A stretch of 64,000 nt of DNA, taken from Heterocephalus glaber (taxonomy: Eukaryota > Chordata > Mammalia > Rodentia > Bathyergidae). The DNA lies in NCBI RefSeq assembly GCF_000247695.1, contig NW_004624752.1, positions 1,306,990 to 1,370,989 of the forward strand, in the 5' to 3' direction. The first letter of the stretch is position 1. Every line of letters starts with the position of its first letter. Below, one piece after another: positions 47,881 through 60,489 of this stretch. The translations under genes were made by a program, and so were the position numbers. A model generated the notes under the pieces. It did not search any database and was not told where the DNA came from. It saw only the letters and a program-made list of their open reading frames with translations.

Positions 47881-49925
47881 GCTTGCACCCCACCCAGGCA
47901 GAGCCGTGTTGGGCTGGGGGCTTCAGCTGTATCCGGGTTTTGTCAAAAGGGAGCTGGCAACTGGTTCCCTAAGCTGTTGCTCGGGGAGCAAAGAGGGAAG
48001 CAGGGTCTGTGGATTCACTGGGTGGGCCAAAGTCTGTGATTCTCGTGGGCCAGGGCCACGGTTCCAACAGATCTTTCTTCTGGCCGGCCTCGGTCATCTC
48101 ACCTGGAGGCTGCCGAGTCCTTCTGAGTCTGGTGCCATCGTCCCACACACAAACATCCTAGCCTTGTGGGTCCAGGCCCTGTGATAGGGCAGAGGGACGT
48201 CAGGGGCTTGGGTGTTAGTGGCTTCTGAAGCAGCACAAGGCTGGGGCAGAAAAGAGGGAGAAAGACTGAAAATGAAAACACATCCCGTGTTCAGTGAGCG
48301 ACTTGGACAGAGTATTTCCACATCCACTTGTCCTGAGTCTTGGACAGAACATTTCCCACTGGTCAATGTGCCTGTGTCTATGTGCAGAGCTGAGTAGACT
48401 CTGACACAAGGGTTGTGACAGCAGAGATGACAGGCACGGTGTAAAGACAGAGACGCAAACTTTTGCCCCATTCCTGTTGCCGCCGACACCTGCAGGCCAG
48501 AGGGAAGAGTCCGTGTTGCAGCAAGTGCAGCCTTCAGGGCCCCAGAAGTAGCCAGGCACTGTGGTCACGCCCTGCAGGTTGCAGGTATCACCACAGCAAA
48601 GCCAGGGGACCAGCACGGCACCGCCAGGCTGTGTGGCTCCACAGGGAGGGATCTGTAAGTTGACAGGGAGCAAGTGAGGCTGGAGGGCCTGTTTAGACTC
48701 CATCCTTGACCACCATTTCTCACTTACTGCATGCCCTCTGCTCCTGGGGTTCATCAGGTCCTCCTTTGAAGGAGCACAGGGGGAGGGACAACAAGCTGTG
48801 GCACCAGGGGTGATGGTTATAGTGGCCAGGTCTATTTTGCAGCCCCACCATGGGGGTCCCTGGCTGTGTTTGTCCCCACTGTCCCTGTTAAGAGACTGGA
48901 GTGGGAAGGCTCATGGGCTGTGGATGGCCAGAGATGTCACAAATGGCTGGGAGGCACAGTGGCCACTCTTGGAACGGAGTGGCAGTTGCTTAGGAGGTTA
49001 AGCAGATAAGTGCTGCCAGTCCTCCTTGGGGGTATCCAGTGGGGATGAGGCAGGACACAGCCTGCAGCCCACTGTGGCTCTGTCCCGACATCCCCATGGG
49101 GAGTTGACAGACCAGATGAGGTGTCCAGACATGGGGTGTGGGAGGGGATACCTTTCCTCACCCAGCCTAGGGGTGGCAACCACACTCCAGGAGCCAAAGT
49201 CAGGGAGCAAGAGATAAGCAGAGCAAATCCACCTAAGGGGTGTTTTATGGGATAAAGCAGCCTTCAGGAAGGAAGGCCCAAAGTCTCAGGGCAAAGTGTT
49301 TTATGCCTAGGTTCCGTGACATGGGGAGGGCTTGTGCAAGTGATTGGGCTTTGGCGTGGGTCAGCGGACTGCACAGCCTGCTTGCTTGGACCCCCGGTGG
49401 CCCCGTGCAGCTCTGTTCCCTGGGCTGTGGGCAGGACCTGGGTGGGTGAGGGGGAAGGCAGCAGGGAGGAGGGGAGCAGGTTTCCTATGACCTTGGGAAG
49501 AGGAATCCCAGTGTCCATGCCTCTCTCCTGCAGCCTCCCATTTCCTTTAGGTTCAAATTCCCCAGAACACCCGGGTACCATGCTGGGCCCCAGGAATGGG
49601 ACCCACAGTACAATGACAGTGGAAACCATGCATTGGAATCAGAGGACTGACACTGCTCAGCAGCACTGCACACAGTGTCACAGCACAGTGACACCAGTGT
49701 CCTGGAAGGAGCTGAGTTGAGTGAAGGAAGCCAGTCTCTGCAGGCTGCACACTCTGTTACTCTCTTCCTGTGGTATTCTAGGAAATGCAAGGCAACAGCA
49801 ATGCTGGTGAGCAGGTGGGGGGCGCGGATGGGGGGCTGGCCACAGAAGGAGTCATGGGACAGCTCCTTCTCCTGACTGTTCATGGCTATAGGAATCCAGG
49901 CAAGGGTAGAAACTCGTGGAACTGG
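47881..49925. other. GC-rich interval without a recognisable gene
   Basis: Open frames up to 179 codons (48215-48754, minus) overlap others and show no motif. No repeat is recognised. Confidence 0.45.
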
Positions 49926-49929
49926 ACAT

Positions 49930-51830
49930 GCACATTTTCAAAGTTCATTTAACAGTATATTAATTTTAAAATGAATAAAATAAAAGCTCAGCAACATATT
50001 GTACAAAAAAGCATAATCTGAACAAATTGAAGGAGAGATATCCTTCCATAGAATACTTTAATTGTGTATCATGTAATGGGTAATTTAATTAAAATGCCAG
50101 TAACCCCCAAACTAATATATAAATGAAGAAATAAAACAAATAGAATAGAATAAAAAACAAATATAAAGCATAAAGAAAACAAGACGTACAATCAAAGAAC
50201 TTGAACATAAATAACTATCAAGTGAGATGAGATGCCTGTAGAAGAGAGAGATCTGTGAAATTCCGTGAAGATTGGTAAAGAATAAAGCTAAAATGCAGGT
50301 GTGTGTTTTTCGGATGAAGAAGCCCTAGATTCAGAAGCAGTCAAGATTAAAAAGATAAGACAATAGATAAGAAAATAAGATGAATAATTTAACACCAATG
50401 AAAATTTTAAATTAGATGAAATAGACAAACCATGGAAAAGACAATAGATCTAATTGAAGCCGATGTAAAAAATTTAATGATTGTATTAACCATTTATGAA
50501 TTTGAATCAGAGATAAAAGTTCTTCCGAGTAAGGAAGCACCAGCCCCAGATCATTTAAAGGCAAATTCTACCAAGCAGTTATGAAGCAAAATACATATTT
50601 GCCATCTTGTACAAGTGAGTGTCCCCAACTAAGCATCAGTGTCTAATATGTCCTTGATGGCAGAACAGCAATAATCACAAACCAGAAACTAGCCCTGTGA
50701 GGAAGTACTGGCCAGGACAAATACTTCCATACACACAGATCAAAAGGTCCCAAAGACAGGGCAAGGCAGGTGGAGGTGAGAGACTGACACAGCCAGCTTG
50801 TGCTTCACAGAAGGAACTGCGGGGTGTCCCATAGGTATGTGAAGAAGTGCTGGTTATTTGCTTCATTAAAAAGAGAAATTCTGACCCAAGTCACACCATA
50901 TACAACAAACTGATTCCATTTGGACTACAGGCCAAAATGTAAAAGATAAAATAACAAGTACCAAGGTAGGGGAATATCTCTACACCCAAGGAGTAGAGGT
51001 AGACGCTGAAAACACAAAGTAGAAAACAAAGTGCTGATGATTTTAACCAGCTTGAAATTAAGAAACACTACTTGACAAGTGACGCAAAAGCAAGTTTCAA
51101 AGTTGAGAAAACCACTGAAAAACTTGGGATTTACAGTGGATTTGGTCCCCAAAGATGCAGAAGCTTCCACACAGCAGCTAGGAGACAAGGAAAAGGGCCG
51201 GAAAGACATGGAGAGAACACCCACTGGTCAGGTGGCAGCTGGAGGGTGGAGCACTGCCCAGGCTGCTGCCATAGGAGCCGTGCATGCAGCTCCATGCTGG
51301 CCTGATGTCAGTGGGCACCGGTGACCCAGGAGCCTGCAGCCCAGCACAGCCCCGGGACCTCAGGTTTATACCTGTTCCACGTGCAGAATATGTGACACAG
51401 TGGTGTGATTTCAGGAAACAACTGATTGAGTCACGCAGGACACAGCCACGTATGTATGTAATGTGACACTGCAATGGGAATTACCGGATCTCAGCTCCAC
51501 ACATGGCACGTGGATAAGGCTCAGAAACACGATTATTTAGAGAGAAAAATGGAGTGCAGGGAACATGTCTAATGTCATTCCATTTATACAAGTTTGAAGC
51601 AAGGGTAATCAAAATATGCTATTTCTGGATAGGAATTACATGTGTCAAATGATTTTATTTCAAAAAGGAGGGATTGACGAACACAGAAGTGAGGTAGATT
51701 TTATTTGGGGAAATAAGAAGCAGTTTGTGATCACTGGGGAAACCCTAGGGATACAAGCTCAGTAATGATCCATTTCTCAGAGCAGATGGTGGGCAGGAAA
51801 TGGAGCCACTAGCTTTTTATATCATTACTC
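49930..51830 (+). mobile_element. Old L1 ORF2 and 3'-end relic with internal deletions
   Basis: AAATTAGATGAAATAGAC, TTTGAATCAGAGATAAAAG and CAAATTCTACCAAGCAG match the middle of ORF2 (TTAGATGAAATGGACAAA ... ATTGAATCAGTAATAAAAAG ... GAATTCTACCAAAC). TCACACCATATACAAC, GAGTAGAGG and GAAATTAAGAAACACTAC match a later part. ATTCCATTTATACAAG near 51578 fits the 3' end of L1M elements. 50650-50860 and 51200-51400 are not clearly L1. Confidence 0.72.
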
Positions 51831-52668
51831 TTTGTCTTTAAAATGCTCATAGTAGTTCTGTCTCCCATCCACATGCTGGACATTGGCAGAGCAAATGGTG
51901 CTCTTGGAAGTGTTGGATATGGCCTGGGGGCCATTGGCAGACCGCAACGGTGCTGAGGCAGCTCTGGGTCCAGTGCCCTGGTTCAGGGGACCAGGCAGTG
52001 CTCTCCCCTCGGCCACATGAGTTAATGCTCCCATATGCTGTATGCTGGATGCAGGTGCAGGAAGACCCAGGTCCCTGGTGTTAACACAGTGAGTGTTGAT
52101 TGGTCATTGCCTGGGTGAGTGAAACCAAGGAGTCCCCTTCCCACAGCCCTGGTGTGTCCAGGGCTTTGGGTTTGGCTTCTGCTGAACTGGCCCAGGTCCC
52201 TGCCCACTGCTCATGCATCTTCCTGAGAGAAGAGACAGGACTGCAGGTTGGTGCATATTCGGGGCTTACCCAGTGCCCGGCAGTCCTGAACTAGTGAGCC
52301 TTGCTGTCCTTAGAAAGCCTTGGGCCTGGTCTTCAGTGGCTGGGAACCAGCCCGACACCTGGAAGCTATGCAGAAGGACTCTCAGCAAAATGCGCTCCAG
52401 GTGCCTGACACAGGAGAACCACCCTCGGGGGGCTGCCCTCGGGTTTGCTCCAAACCTGTGTGGGAGGGTCATCTGGGCTCTTTATTCTGCTCCAGGGCTG
52501 CTTTGAGATGCTCAGAAGGGAGGAGTCAGGGTGCTGACATTTGGGCCTGGCAGCAGGAGGAACATGAGGTGGGAGTAGTGCCCATGTGGGAGAAAGACCT
52601 GAGAACAAGTCACACTGCTGTGCTGGCTGTGACCCTGGGAGAAGCGAGGGCTGCATGTGTGTCTGCCT
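51831..52668. other. Interval without a recognisable gene
   Basis: Mixed composition and short overlapping open frames only. Confidence 0.4.
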
Positions 52669-52695
52669 GTGTGTGTGTGTGTGTGTGTGTGTGTG
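52669..52695 (+). repeat. (TG)n microsatellite
   Basis: About 13 uninterrupted TG units followed by a CACACGTGCGCACATGCATG alternating purine-pyrimidine stretch. Confidence 0.95.
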
Positions 52696-52984
52696 CACAC
52701 GTGCGCACATGCATGTGCACTGAATGTGCACCTGAGAGTGGGTGTGTGTTATAAAAGAAAATACAAATTAAAAATAAGAGACTTGATTTTTCCTGAGAAA
52801 ATAAGGGCAGAGATTTCCAGCCCCTCTGCCTCTTCTTTCAAGAAGCCTCCTGCCTTTGCAAAGTCTGTAAGTCTATATGATGACCTGGCAACCTCACCAG
52901 CCTCATAACTCAGAGCTGGACCCATTGTCATAAGGTGCAAAGATCCAGGCCCAGCACCCTGACACATTCATCCTGGGAGGGTAA

Positions 52985-53165
52985 ATGCATGGCTTCCTGA
53001 GCACCTTGTGTAACTCTCAAAGCTGCTTCCTGTCCTAAAGAGGTGGGTCCTGTTCCTCCCCCTCCAGAGAAAGCCAATCTGTCCCTCAGCCAGCAGGGTG
53101 AAGTTAGGACCAAGCATTGCCACAGCTGGTGCTGTGGAGTCCTTTACCTGAGACCTTGCGACCGT
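52985..53165 (+). mobile_element. MIR SINE fragment
   Basis: CTTCCTGAGCACCTTGTGTAAC, then CTGTCCTAAAGAGGTGGGTC, then CAGGGTGAAGTTAGGACCAAG and TGGTGCTGTGGAG parallel the MIR order (core GAGGTAGG..., GTGAAGTGACTTGCCCAAGG, GTAAGTGGCAGAG). Confidence 0.5.
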
Positions 53166-53361
53166 CAAACTCAGGACCCCGTGTGAAGAGGTTGTGCCAG
53201 CTCAGTCTTTCCTGTCTTTGGCATCTCAGCAGATTACCCAAGATGAGCACTGTACTAATGCTTTTCAATAAGAAAACATCTCCTTTCTCCTCTGCCTTTC
53301 TAGAGAGCCTTTCTGGGTTTAGAAGACATTTATTTTAGAATAATATTTCCCTAGTGATGTG

Positions 53362-53505
53362 GATTGTGTGTGTGTTTGTGAGCTTGCGCACACGTGGGTA
53401 CATACGTATGTCCATGCACAAATGAGTATGCACATGTGTCTGTCTGTATGTCATGCACGAATGGGTGTGCACCTACATGTGCATGTATGTGCATGCATGG
53501 ATGGG
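53362..53505 (+). repeat. Degenerate TG/CATG alternating repeat
   Basis: GTGTGTGTGTTTGTG then repeated GCACACGTG, CATACGTATG, GCACATGTG and GCATGCATGG units. The long alternating purine-pyrimidine run is a Z-DNA-type sequence. Confidence 0.8.
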
Positions 53506-54939
53506 TGTTGAGGGAGGAGAGGAGCCACTGTGATAACTGCTGCTAAAGAAAACAATCATGCAGACCCTTTCTAAGGCACAGGGAGTCAAACTTGGTTCAG
53601 GGCTGTTGTGGCAGGTGTAGGGTCACAGGAATGAGACTTTGCAGTGGGGCGGACAGAGTGGGCCCAAGTACAGCATGGTGAGGGGGGATTTGTGGCCACT
53701 GAGCAGGTGGGGTCAGGGAATGGATGAGACAGGATACTTCTGAAGAAAGGCCAAGTAGCCAGACATCACCTGAGGCTCCAAGACCCACTCAGATATCCAG
53801 AGCTCAGGGTGAAGCTGGGGTTCTTGCTAAACTGACATGGCAGGGGTTTTGCTAAAACTGGGTTTCCCAGGAAATGTACAGTGGGCCCCAGAGGAGGCTC
53901 AGGAGACTGACTGCAGTGTGGAACAGGATCATCCTTGTCACTGCACACCCGGAGGGTCTTGAGCCACCATCGCTGGGAGTAAGGTGGCAGTGAAAACCTT
54001 GTGGGCAGCTGGGAAAGCTTGTGAATGGGCTCAAGGCTGTGGGGAACCCTAATCTATGCTGATAGAGCATCTAGAGACAGAGCCCTGTCCTCCCTTGTAG
54101 CCCTGGGAAGAGTGCCCATCTGTGAATGGTATAGAGCCAACTCTGGAGGATGTAGTGCAAAGCATTCCCTCTGTCAGGTGCCCTACAAGTTGGTCTGCTG
54201 TCCCATTATTTCATTATGTAAATGCTGGATTACGTTCTGTCACTCCCAGAAAAGCAATTTCAACTGAGATCAGGAAAAATAATGACAGTCCAGAATAGGA
54301 AAAATATTGACAGCCTAAGTCTTGGCTGTAGATTATAGAAAAGGGAAAGACTAGGGAAAGCTGAGTCCTTCCAATACCCTTTGAACATTCCAGAAGCTTA
54401 ATTCTCAGAGTGTGGACAAGAGTCATGGTGAGATCAGAGGATGAACCCAGCAGCAAGACCTTCAGTGTGAACTTCCATGTGAAGGAAGGCCTGCCCTGAA
54501 TGGTGCCAGACCCACTGGAAAAGGATAGAACAAGAGGACTCGAAGAGTCTATGCTAGCAGATGGCCAGACCAGAGGAGCCCAGTGGAAAGCTCAGATCAG
54601 GCCCAATCAGTGGCCATTGCAGGGTGACTCATGTAATGGGGTGCAGGAAGCTGGACTAGCCAGATGTTACATCACACCATAAACAAAGACCAGGGCAGAA
54701 GGAACACAGAAGGGAGAAAATGAACACTCTCATTAATCAAGAGGCAACATTTCCTTAAACAGTAGAAAAGGCTCAGTCCATATAGGAAGAGAAGGCTTCC
54801 TAAGGACTAAGGACTTCTGTGCTCCCAAAGATAACTGTAGAAAGAGGAAAGCATACCCACAGAAGGAGGAGGTCTGCAGCACAGATGCCCAACACAGCCT
54901 TCCTCAGTATGGGCTTAAAGCAGCAATTTATAAGTTAGT
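53506..54939. other. Interval without a recognisable gene
   Basis: No domain-bearing frame. 54680-54930 may be decayed repeat sequence, not identified. Confidence 0.4.
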
Positions 54940-55364
54940 CATGGATGGTAACCTAATAGGCAATGGACAATGATGTGAACTGTGCTGAAGGCTCAGTTGC
55001 TGAGGGGCTCTGGGAGTGATTGGATCATGAGTGCTCCAACTTCATGATTCAATGAGATCATAATCTGATGGCATTATTCAAGAGGTGATGGAGTATTGTG
55101 TGTGAGGCCTAGTCGAGGAAGCTTGTCATGGGTGGTAGCCTTGAGGACAGTGTCTTGTCCCTGGTGTCTTCATCTCCAGATCTCTCCTTTGAACTGTTTT
55201 GGGATGGCCATGATGTTCTGGCATGATGTTCCTGCCTGGCTGCAGACCTCAACACAATGGAGCCAGCTGACCATGGACTGAAACATCTGAAACTGTGAAC
55301 CAAAATAAACTTCTTCTCTTTTAAGCTGTTTATCTCAGGTATTCTGAGAAGCTGGCTAATACAG
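54940..55364 (+). repeat. 5' LTR of the complete MaLR element
   Basis: The end is marked by AACCAAAATAAAC (polyadenylation signal at about 55303-55308) and GAAGCTGGCTAATACAG. The outer start is approximate because TG is not clear there. Confidence 0.75.
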
Positions 55365-56841
55365 AAAATTGGTTTTGAGAATCTGGGTCACTGCTGTGAC
55401 TATACCTGATGATGTGGCTCAGAAGCCTTTGGAGCTGGTTTGCAGAAGGAGTTTGGCAAGGTTTGGAAAAATAGGCTAGAGAAGCCCTAGAAGGCTGTAA
55501 GCAGAGCTTAATGGATGTTTAGATGGGAGCTCAGAAGACCATAGCGCTGACAGGAAAGTAGACAGTAAAGACTGCACTCATGAGGTTTCAGATGGGATCA
55601 AGGACTCTCCTGGGAATTGGGACAGAAGCCATTTGTATTACATTCTGGCAAAGAATTCTCCTATGCTTTGTTTATATCTTAAGACTTTGTGTGGACTGAA
55701 CTTTGAGGCAATGGACTAATTATGTTGGCAGGGGAAATTTCAAGGCACCAGACCATTTACTCTGTGACATAGGTACTGTTGACTGCTTTTAGCCAGATTA
55801 ATAGTGAGAATCAGGAGCAAAAAGCCAAGTGGAAAGATTTGAACAACTTGCAGTTTGTACAGAAAAGGAGTGCATGTAAAGTTGGGGACAAGGAAAGTGT
55901 GGCTGCTGAAGATATTAAGGCTACTGGAAAGAAGTGAAGTTCTGTGCAATGTGAAAATATGAAAGATGCCTTGAGGACATCTCACATTCCACCCATACCA
56001 GGCTTTAAGGTATAAAACTATGAATTTATATGAGAGACTGCTTTAAGAAGAGAGACCATGGGTTCTCTGTTCACTCAGGGCCACTTAGGGAAAGGTTTCC
56101 CAGGATTTATTTCACCATGCTCAGCTATCAGAAGTCACTGCAACCATAGCCCAAGGGGGCCCAGCTACTGCTTCCACTAGTGGCAGGCCTTGGTGTCATC
56201 CACATGGTGCTGCAGAATGTAGGCATGCAGAATGCAGGTTATGGGGGCTTGGAGGCTTCCACAGAGATTTCAAAGGAAGGTCAGATGCTGTGTGACAGGG
56301 TCAAGGTCCTTGTGTCAGACTCAGAGTGAGCAATACATGAAGCTGTGAGAGTGAAGCCAAAGCTGCACAAAACTCCAGGAAGTTGGAGATGCCAGGAATG
56401 TGAAACGTCTGCCAAAAGAAAGCTGCAGGCAAGGAGCAGAGCCAGCCTAAGAGAGAGGCCATGAGGACGCAATGAGTGAGGTCATAGGAGTTCACATCTT
56501 GTCAACGTGTCCCCTGGATACTGGAGGTGGAGTTATAGGATTTAATGTTTATCCTGCTGGATATTGGTCTCCTTTGGTCTAATCCCTCCTTTCAATGCCC
56601 TCATTCCTCCCTTGTGGAATAAGACTATTTACTCTGTGATATTTTGTCTTGGGAATGTGTAACTTGTTTTGTTTTTTAAAAAATTTTTATAGGAGCTTCA
56701 GCTAAGACTCGGCCTTGAGTCTCAGAGGAGATTTTGGACTCGGGCTTTTGAGCAGTGCTGGAACTATGAGACCGCAGGGACTCTTGGAGATGGACTACAT
56801 GCACAGTGAGATGGACATTGAGCATTTGGGGCCAAGGTGGA

Positions 56842-57285
56842 AGGTTAGGATTGGATCCAGTATGTTCCCCAAAAGGACTCATCGTGTCGAAGGCTTGGCT
56901 GCTGATGGGCTTTTGGGAAATGATTGGCCATGGTTGCTCTAACTGCATCAGTGAGTTAAACCTTAATGAGTCCGTAATTTGGTGGTGTCATTGGGAGGTG
57001 ACAGAAAAAGCCCCAGCCTAGTAGATGGCAATGTGACCTTGGGGACTGTATCTTGTCCCTCTCCTCATCCTCTGGCTCTGTCACCCTCTTGTGATTTCTG
57101 GGTACCATGCAGTAAGCAGATTTCCTCTGCCAGCCCTTCCACCATGATGTTTCTGCCTCACTACACCCTAAAGCAATGGAGCCAGCTGACCATGGACTGA
57201 AACCTCCGAAACTGAGCCCAAACAAACCCTTCCTCCTGTAAGTTGTTATGCTGGGGTTCTTTGTCACCGTAAAGGAAAGCTGACT
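56842..57285 (+). repeat. 3' LTR of the complete MaLR element
   Basis: Starts around TTAGGATTGGATCCAG, with TGTTCCCCAAAAGGACTC following, and ends AAGGAAAGCTGAC. The AATAAA of the 5' LTR is altered here (CCCAAACAAACCC), so this copy has lost its canonical polyadenylation signal. Confidence 0.78.
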
Positions 57286-58459
57286 TTTTGTGAAGCAGAG
57301 TACCTGCAAGTCTACAGCGGTCAGTGGTCACCAGGAAGGCCATGTGCTGGTCACAGCGTGGTGCACTGCACATATGGTGAGGGAGTGCCCTAAAGCGTAG
57401 CAGATGATGTCCCTTTGTCTTGCTCTCCCTGGAGCCTTTCTGGAGTACCAGCCCCCGAGAGCAGAGAGGGTTCCCAAGATGCCCTGCAGAGAGGACCTGG
57501 CAGGGCAGCAATGCAGACAAGGGGGCAGAGAGACACCTGGCCTAGCCCCAGCACTTTCCAGCCCTAGGGTTTGTGGCAAGGCCTCCCCTCATCTGCAGAG
57601 GAAGTTGTTGATGAGGGGAGAAGATGGGCCACTGTCCCTGTTCCCTGATGGAGGACAATTTAAAATCCCACACATCACACCCAAAGACAGCAGGGGGCGA
57701 CTCTGAGAGGTGGTAAGGCAGAGGGAGAGCCAGGCACCTCCACAGCCAGGGACAGCACCTTGTGCTCCCTTCTCCTCAGCCCTAAAGGAGCCCAAAGATG
57801 CAACCAGGAAATGCTGGCCACCTATGGGAGCAGCTCTGCAGCCGAGCAACCGGGACAGACAGAAGCCCGAGAGGATGCAATGTCTGGGAACTTATAGGCA
57901 TCAAGACATGTCAAACTCTGTGCTTGTCTCATTTTGACAAGATAATCTTTCCGTGCTCAGCATCTAGGTCAGTCTCGGCAGCTTGTGGACAATGTGGAAG
58001 CCCTACTCATCTGTCTTGTACTGTGTGCAATGCAGTAACAGTGATCCCACTAAGGCTGAAGTTCTAAGAGCCCAATGAAAGGCTAATGTTAGCCCAGTAA
58101 GATGAGAAGATTCTGTGGAACTTTCACGAGCTGTTTCTAAGAACATTATTTCCTCTGGGGACATTGCTTCCACACTTGTCTTTTCTGGCCTCCTCATGAG
58201 ATCCGGGACGAATTCCCAAGAAGTGCTGAGGAGTGACAGCAGCTCTGCCCTCCAGCCAAACGCTGCAGGAGAGACACAGCAAACAGCGCTGCTCCTCCAA
58301 GCCAGCAGTGACAAGCAGACTGCCTCCATTTCCTGTCTCCACTGTGATTAAAGGTGCCTTGTGCCTCAGCCCTGGCAAAGTGGCCACCCCCCCACCCCCC
58401 CGCAAACCGCGACTGTGATGCGCAGTACACAGATGGTACCTAGACTCAGCAATAAGAGA
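57286..58459. other. Interval without a recognisable gene
   Basis: Only short overlapping frames. A C-rich run (two blocks of seven C around an A) lies at about 58387-58401. Confidence 0.45.
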
Positions 58460-59270
58460 ACTAGCACCCTAAGTAGCTCCTGGCCAGAGGAGAAGTACAG
58501 AAGGCAAATAAACACATGAACCCCTGCCCATCCTTATGTGTCCCCAGGGAAACACAAATGACGGCAATACACAGCACTGATCGCCTGTGAAGACAGCCGA
58601 CATCCCAATCCCTGACAATGCCGTGGCTGGTGAGGACAGCAAGAGCGGGATCGTTCACCAACACAGTGAGGACTGGTTGGTGGCTTCTGAGGAAACTGAA
58701 CTTGTACAGGATGCAGCAGTCATGCTGTTGGATATTTACCCACAGGGGACCAAAGCTTGCTGTGGGTATTGACAGAACCCTTTTCCATCACGGCCAAAAC
58801 TCAGAAGCCAGCAAGATGCCCTTAGGCGGTGAGTGGGTCAGTCAGCCATGGTGCATCCAGAGAAGGGAATCTCTTTCAGCTAGAAGAAGAAACGAGATAT
58901 GACTCCAAGAAAAGATATGCAGGAATCTCAGGTGCATGCACCTAAGTGAGAGAAGCCAGTTTGAAGAAGCCCCAGATTCTACCATTCCAACTGGGGACAT
59001 TCTGCAAAGGGCAGCACTGTGGAAAGACCAGTGATTGCTGGGGACTGGAAAATAAGAGGGACAAATAGCAGGACACTGGGAATTTTAGGGCAGTGAAACT
59101 GGATGGTCTACAATGGTGGAGAAGCATCTTGACCCATTTACCCAACCCCACAGGGCTTTCCACACCAATGCTTTATACGTCAGCACTTACAAGAGCATGT
59201 GGTACGACCGGATTAATGGCGACAGCCCAGGTGACGGTGATGACTAACAAACACTCTGCTCCCCTGAGGA
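58460..59270 (+). mobile_element. Old L1 ORF2 3'-end relic
   Basis: GGCAAATAAACACATGAACC, CAGGGAAACACAAATGACGG, TTGGATATTTACCCACAGGG, TAAGTGAGAGAAGCCAG and GTGATTGCTGGGGACTGG follow the order of the L1M 3' end (CAAATAAGCACATGAAA ... GGAAATGCAAAT ... GTATATACCCA ... GCTAAGTGAAAGAAGCCAG ... GGTTGCCAGGGGCTGG). Frames are lost. Confidence 0.82.
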
Positions 59271-60489
59271 TGTGGACAATGGAGGAGGCTGTGTGTTTGT
59301 GGGTGAGGGGTGCATGGGAAATCTCTGCACTTTCTCCTCAGTTTTGCTAGAGGAAACTGCCCTAAAAAATTGAGGATTTCTGAAACAAACCTGTCCATCA
59401 GAAAGTTTTTTCTGCCCTATGGTTTCATCCCATCAGTCTATCCACACTCCTGGACAGCCTCGGCTGGGGTCCAGCATTGGACAAGCCTGCAAGTGGCCTT
59501 CTGCAGAGAGGGTGGGAAGTGGGGGCCTTAGGTGTAGCCAGAGCGCCGGCGGGACCTAGGCTGGCTCCACTGCGACTGCCCCCAGCAACCTTCCAGTCTT
59601 GCTTGCACCCTCCCACTGCATCCACAATGCGTCTGGTCACACACAGCCCCTGGCTCAGTCCTCGTCCAGCTGCCTCTGCACTGGGTACCTCCACTCAGGC
59701 CCTGAGTCTCTGTCTCCGTTCTGAGGCCCCTGGCTCTGTGGCTCCGTGGAGTGGGCGCCAGGTTCTCTCCCTCTCAGAGCCTGGACACAAGTCTGCTGGC
59801 TTGTGTCTGGCAGGCTGGGCAGGGGACAGGACTCTGTAGGGACCCTGAAGACATGTGACTCTGGCTGACCCAGCCTCGGTGAATAGAGCAGACCCGAGGT
59901 CCCTGGGTGTGCACATGGGACCGCTCACTTCTGCAGAAGGGAGGCTGCGTCCACCAGGGCTGGTCCCAGGGTTACCTGGAGCTTCCCACTCACTGAAGAC
60001 AAGAGGCAAGGGACCTCTGGAGCCCTGGAGTTGCTTCTAGGACCACAGGAAGAAGGAGCACATGAGCAGGAGGCTGTGTGGACAAGGAGCCAGGAAATGG
60101 GAGAAAGAAGGAGTCCAGGGACTCTGTGCAGAGCACTCTCTGGGGACTCCTGCCACCTGTCCCAAGGGGCTCCTACCCCAGGCCCCTCATGGATGGTTTT
60201 CAGCTCATGTCACCCCTGAGAAGCAGCTCAATGGGCTGAGCCGGCCAGGTTCCCAATCCCGCAGTAATTGTCTCTGTTTGCGTGTCACCACAGACTTGGG
60301 ACCCATGGCTCCCTCCACTTAGGCAATATCTGAGATGCCAACTGAAGAATGCAGCTGTACCTGTCCCCAGCCCGTCTCCATTCCCCTCTGCCAGTCAGTG
60401 CCGGGGCCACGAGGAGTCTCTGCTTCATTACTGCGTCCTGGCAGGGCTCGGCTCAAGGTCAGGGACTGCCAATCTCCCGCCTCACATTC
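59271..60489. other. GC-rich interval without a recognisable gene
   Basis: No exon or repeat is supported. The 120-codon frame at 59477-59839 is overlapped on the other strand. Confidence 0.45.

Larger units (their letters stand above)
54940..57285 (+). mobile_element. Complete, decayed MaLR (ERVL-related) element with both LTRs
   Basis: The structure is LTR (about 54940-55364), internal region (about 55365-56841) and LTR (about 56842-57285). The LTRs share the exact segment AGCCAGCTGACCATGGACTG and the same order of blocks but differ at many positions. The internal length of about 1.48 kb is standard for MaLR elements, which have no pol or env. A stretch resembling CAGAGGAGATTTTGGACTCG at 56721 is typical of the 3' internal end of THE1/MST-type elements. 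Open frames are short, and it is inert. Confidence 0.85.

Noticed and set aside
55365..56841. Possible retroviral gag/pol coding region inside the complete LTR element
   Set aside because: MaLR internal regions lack pol. Only short frames are present and no protease or reverse-transcriptase motif is seen.
58387..58401. C-rich run as a functional i-motif or terminator
   Set aside because: A short homopolymer-like run, common in mammalian DNA, with no supporting context.
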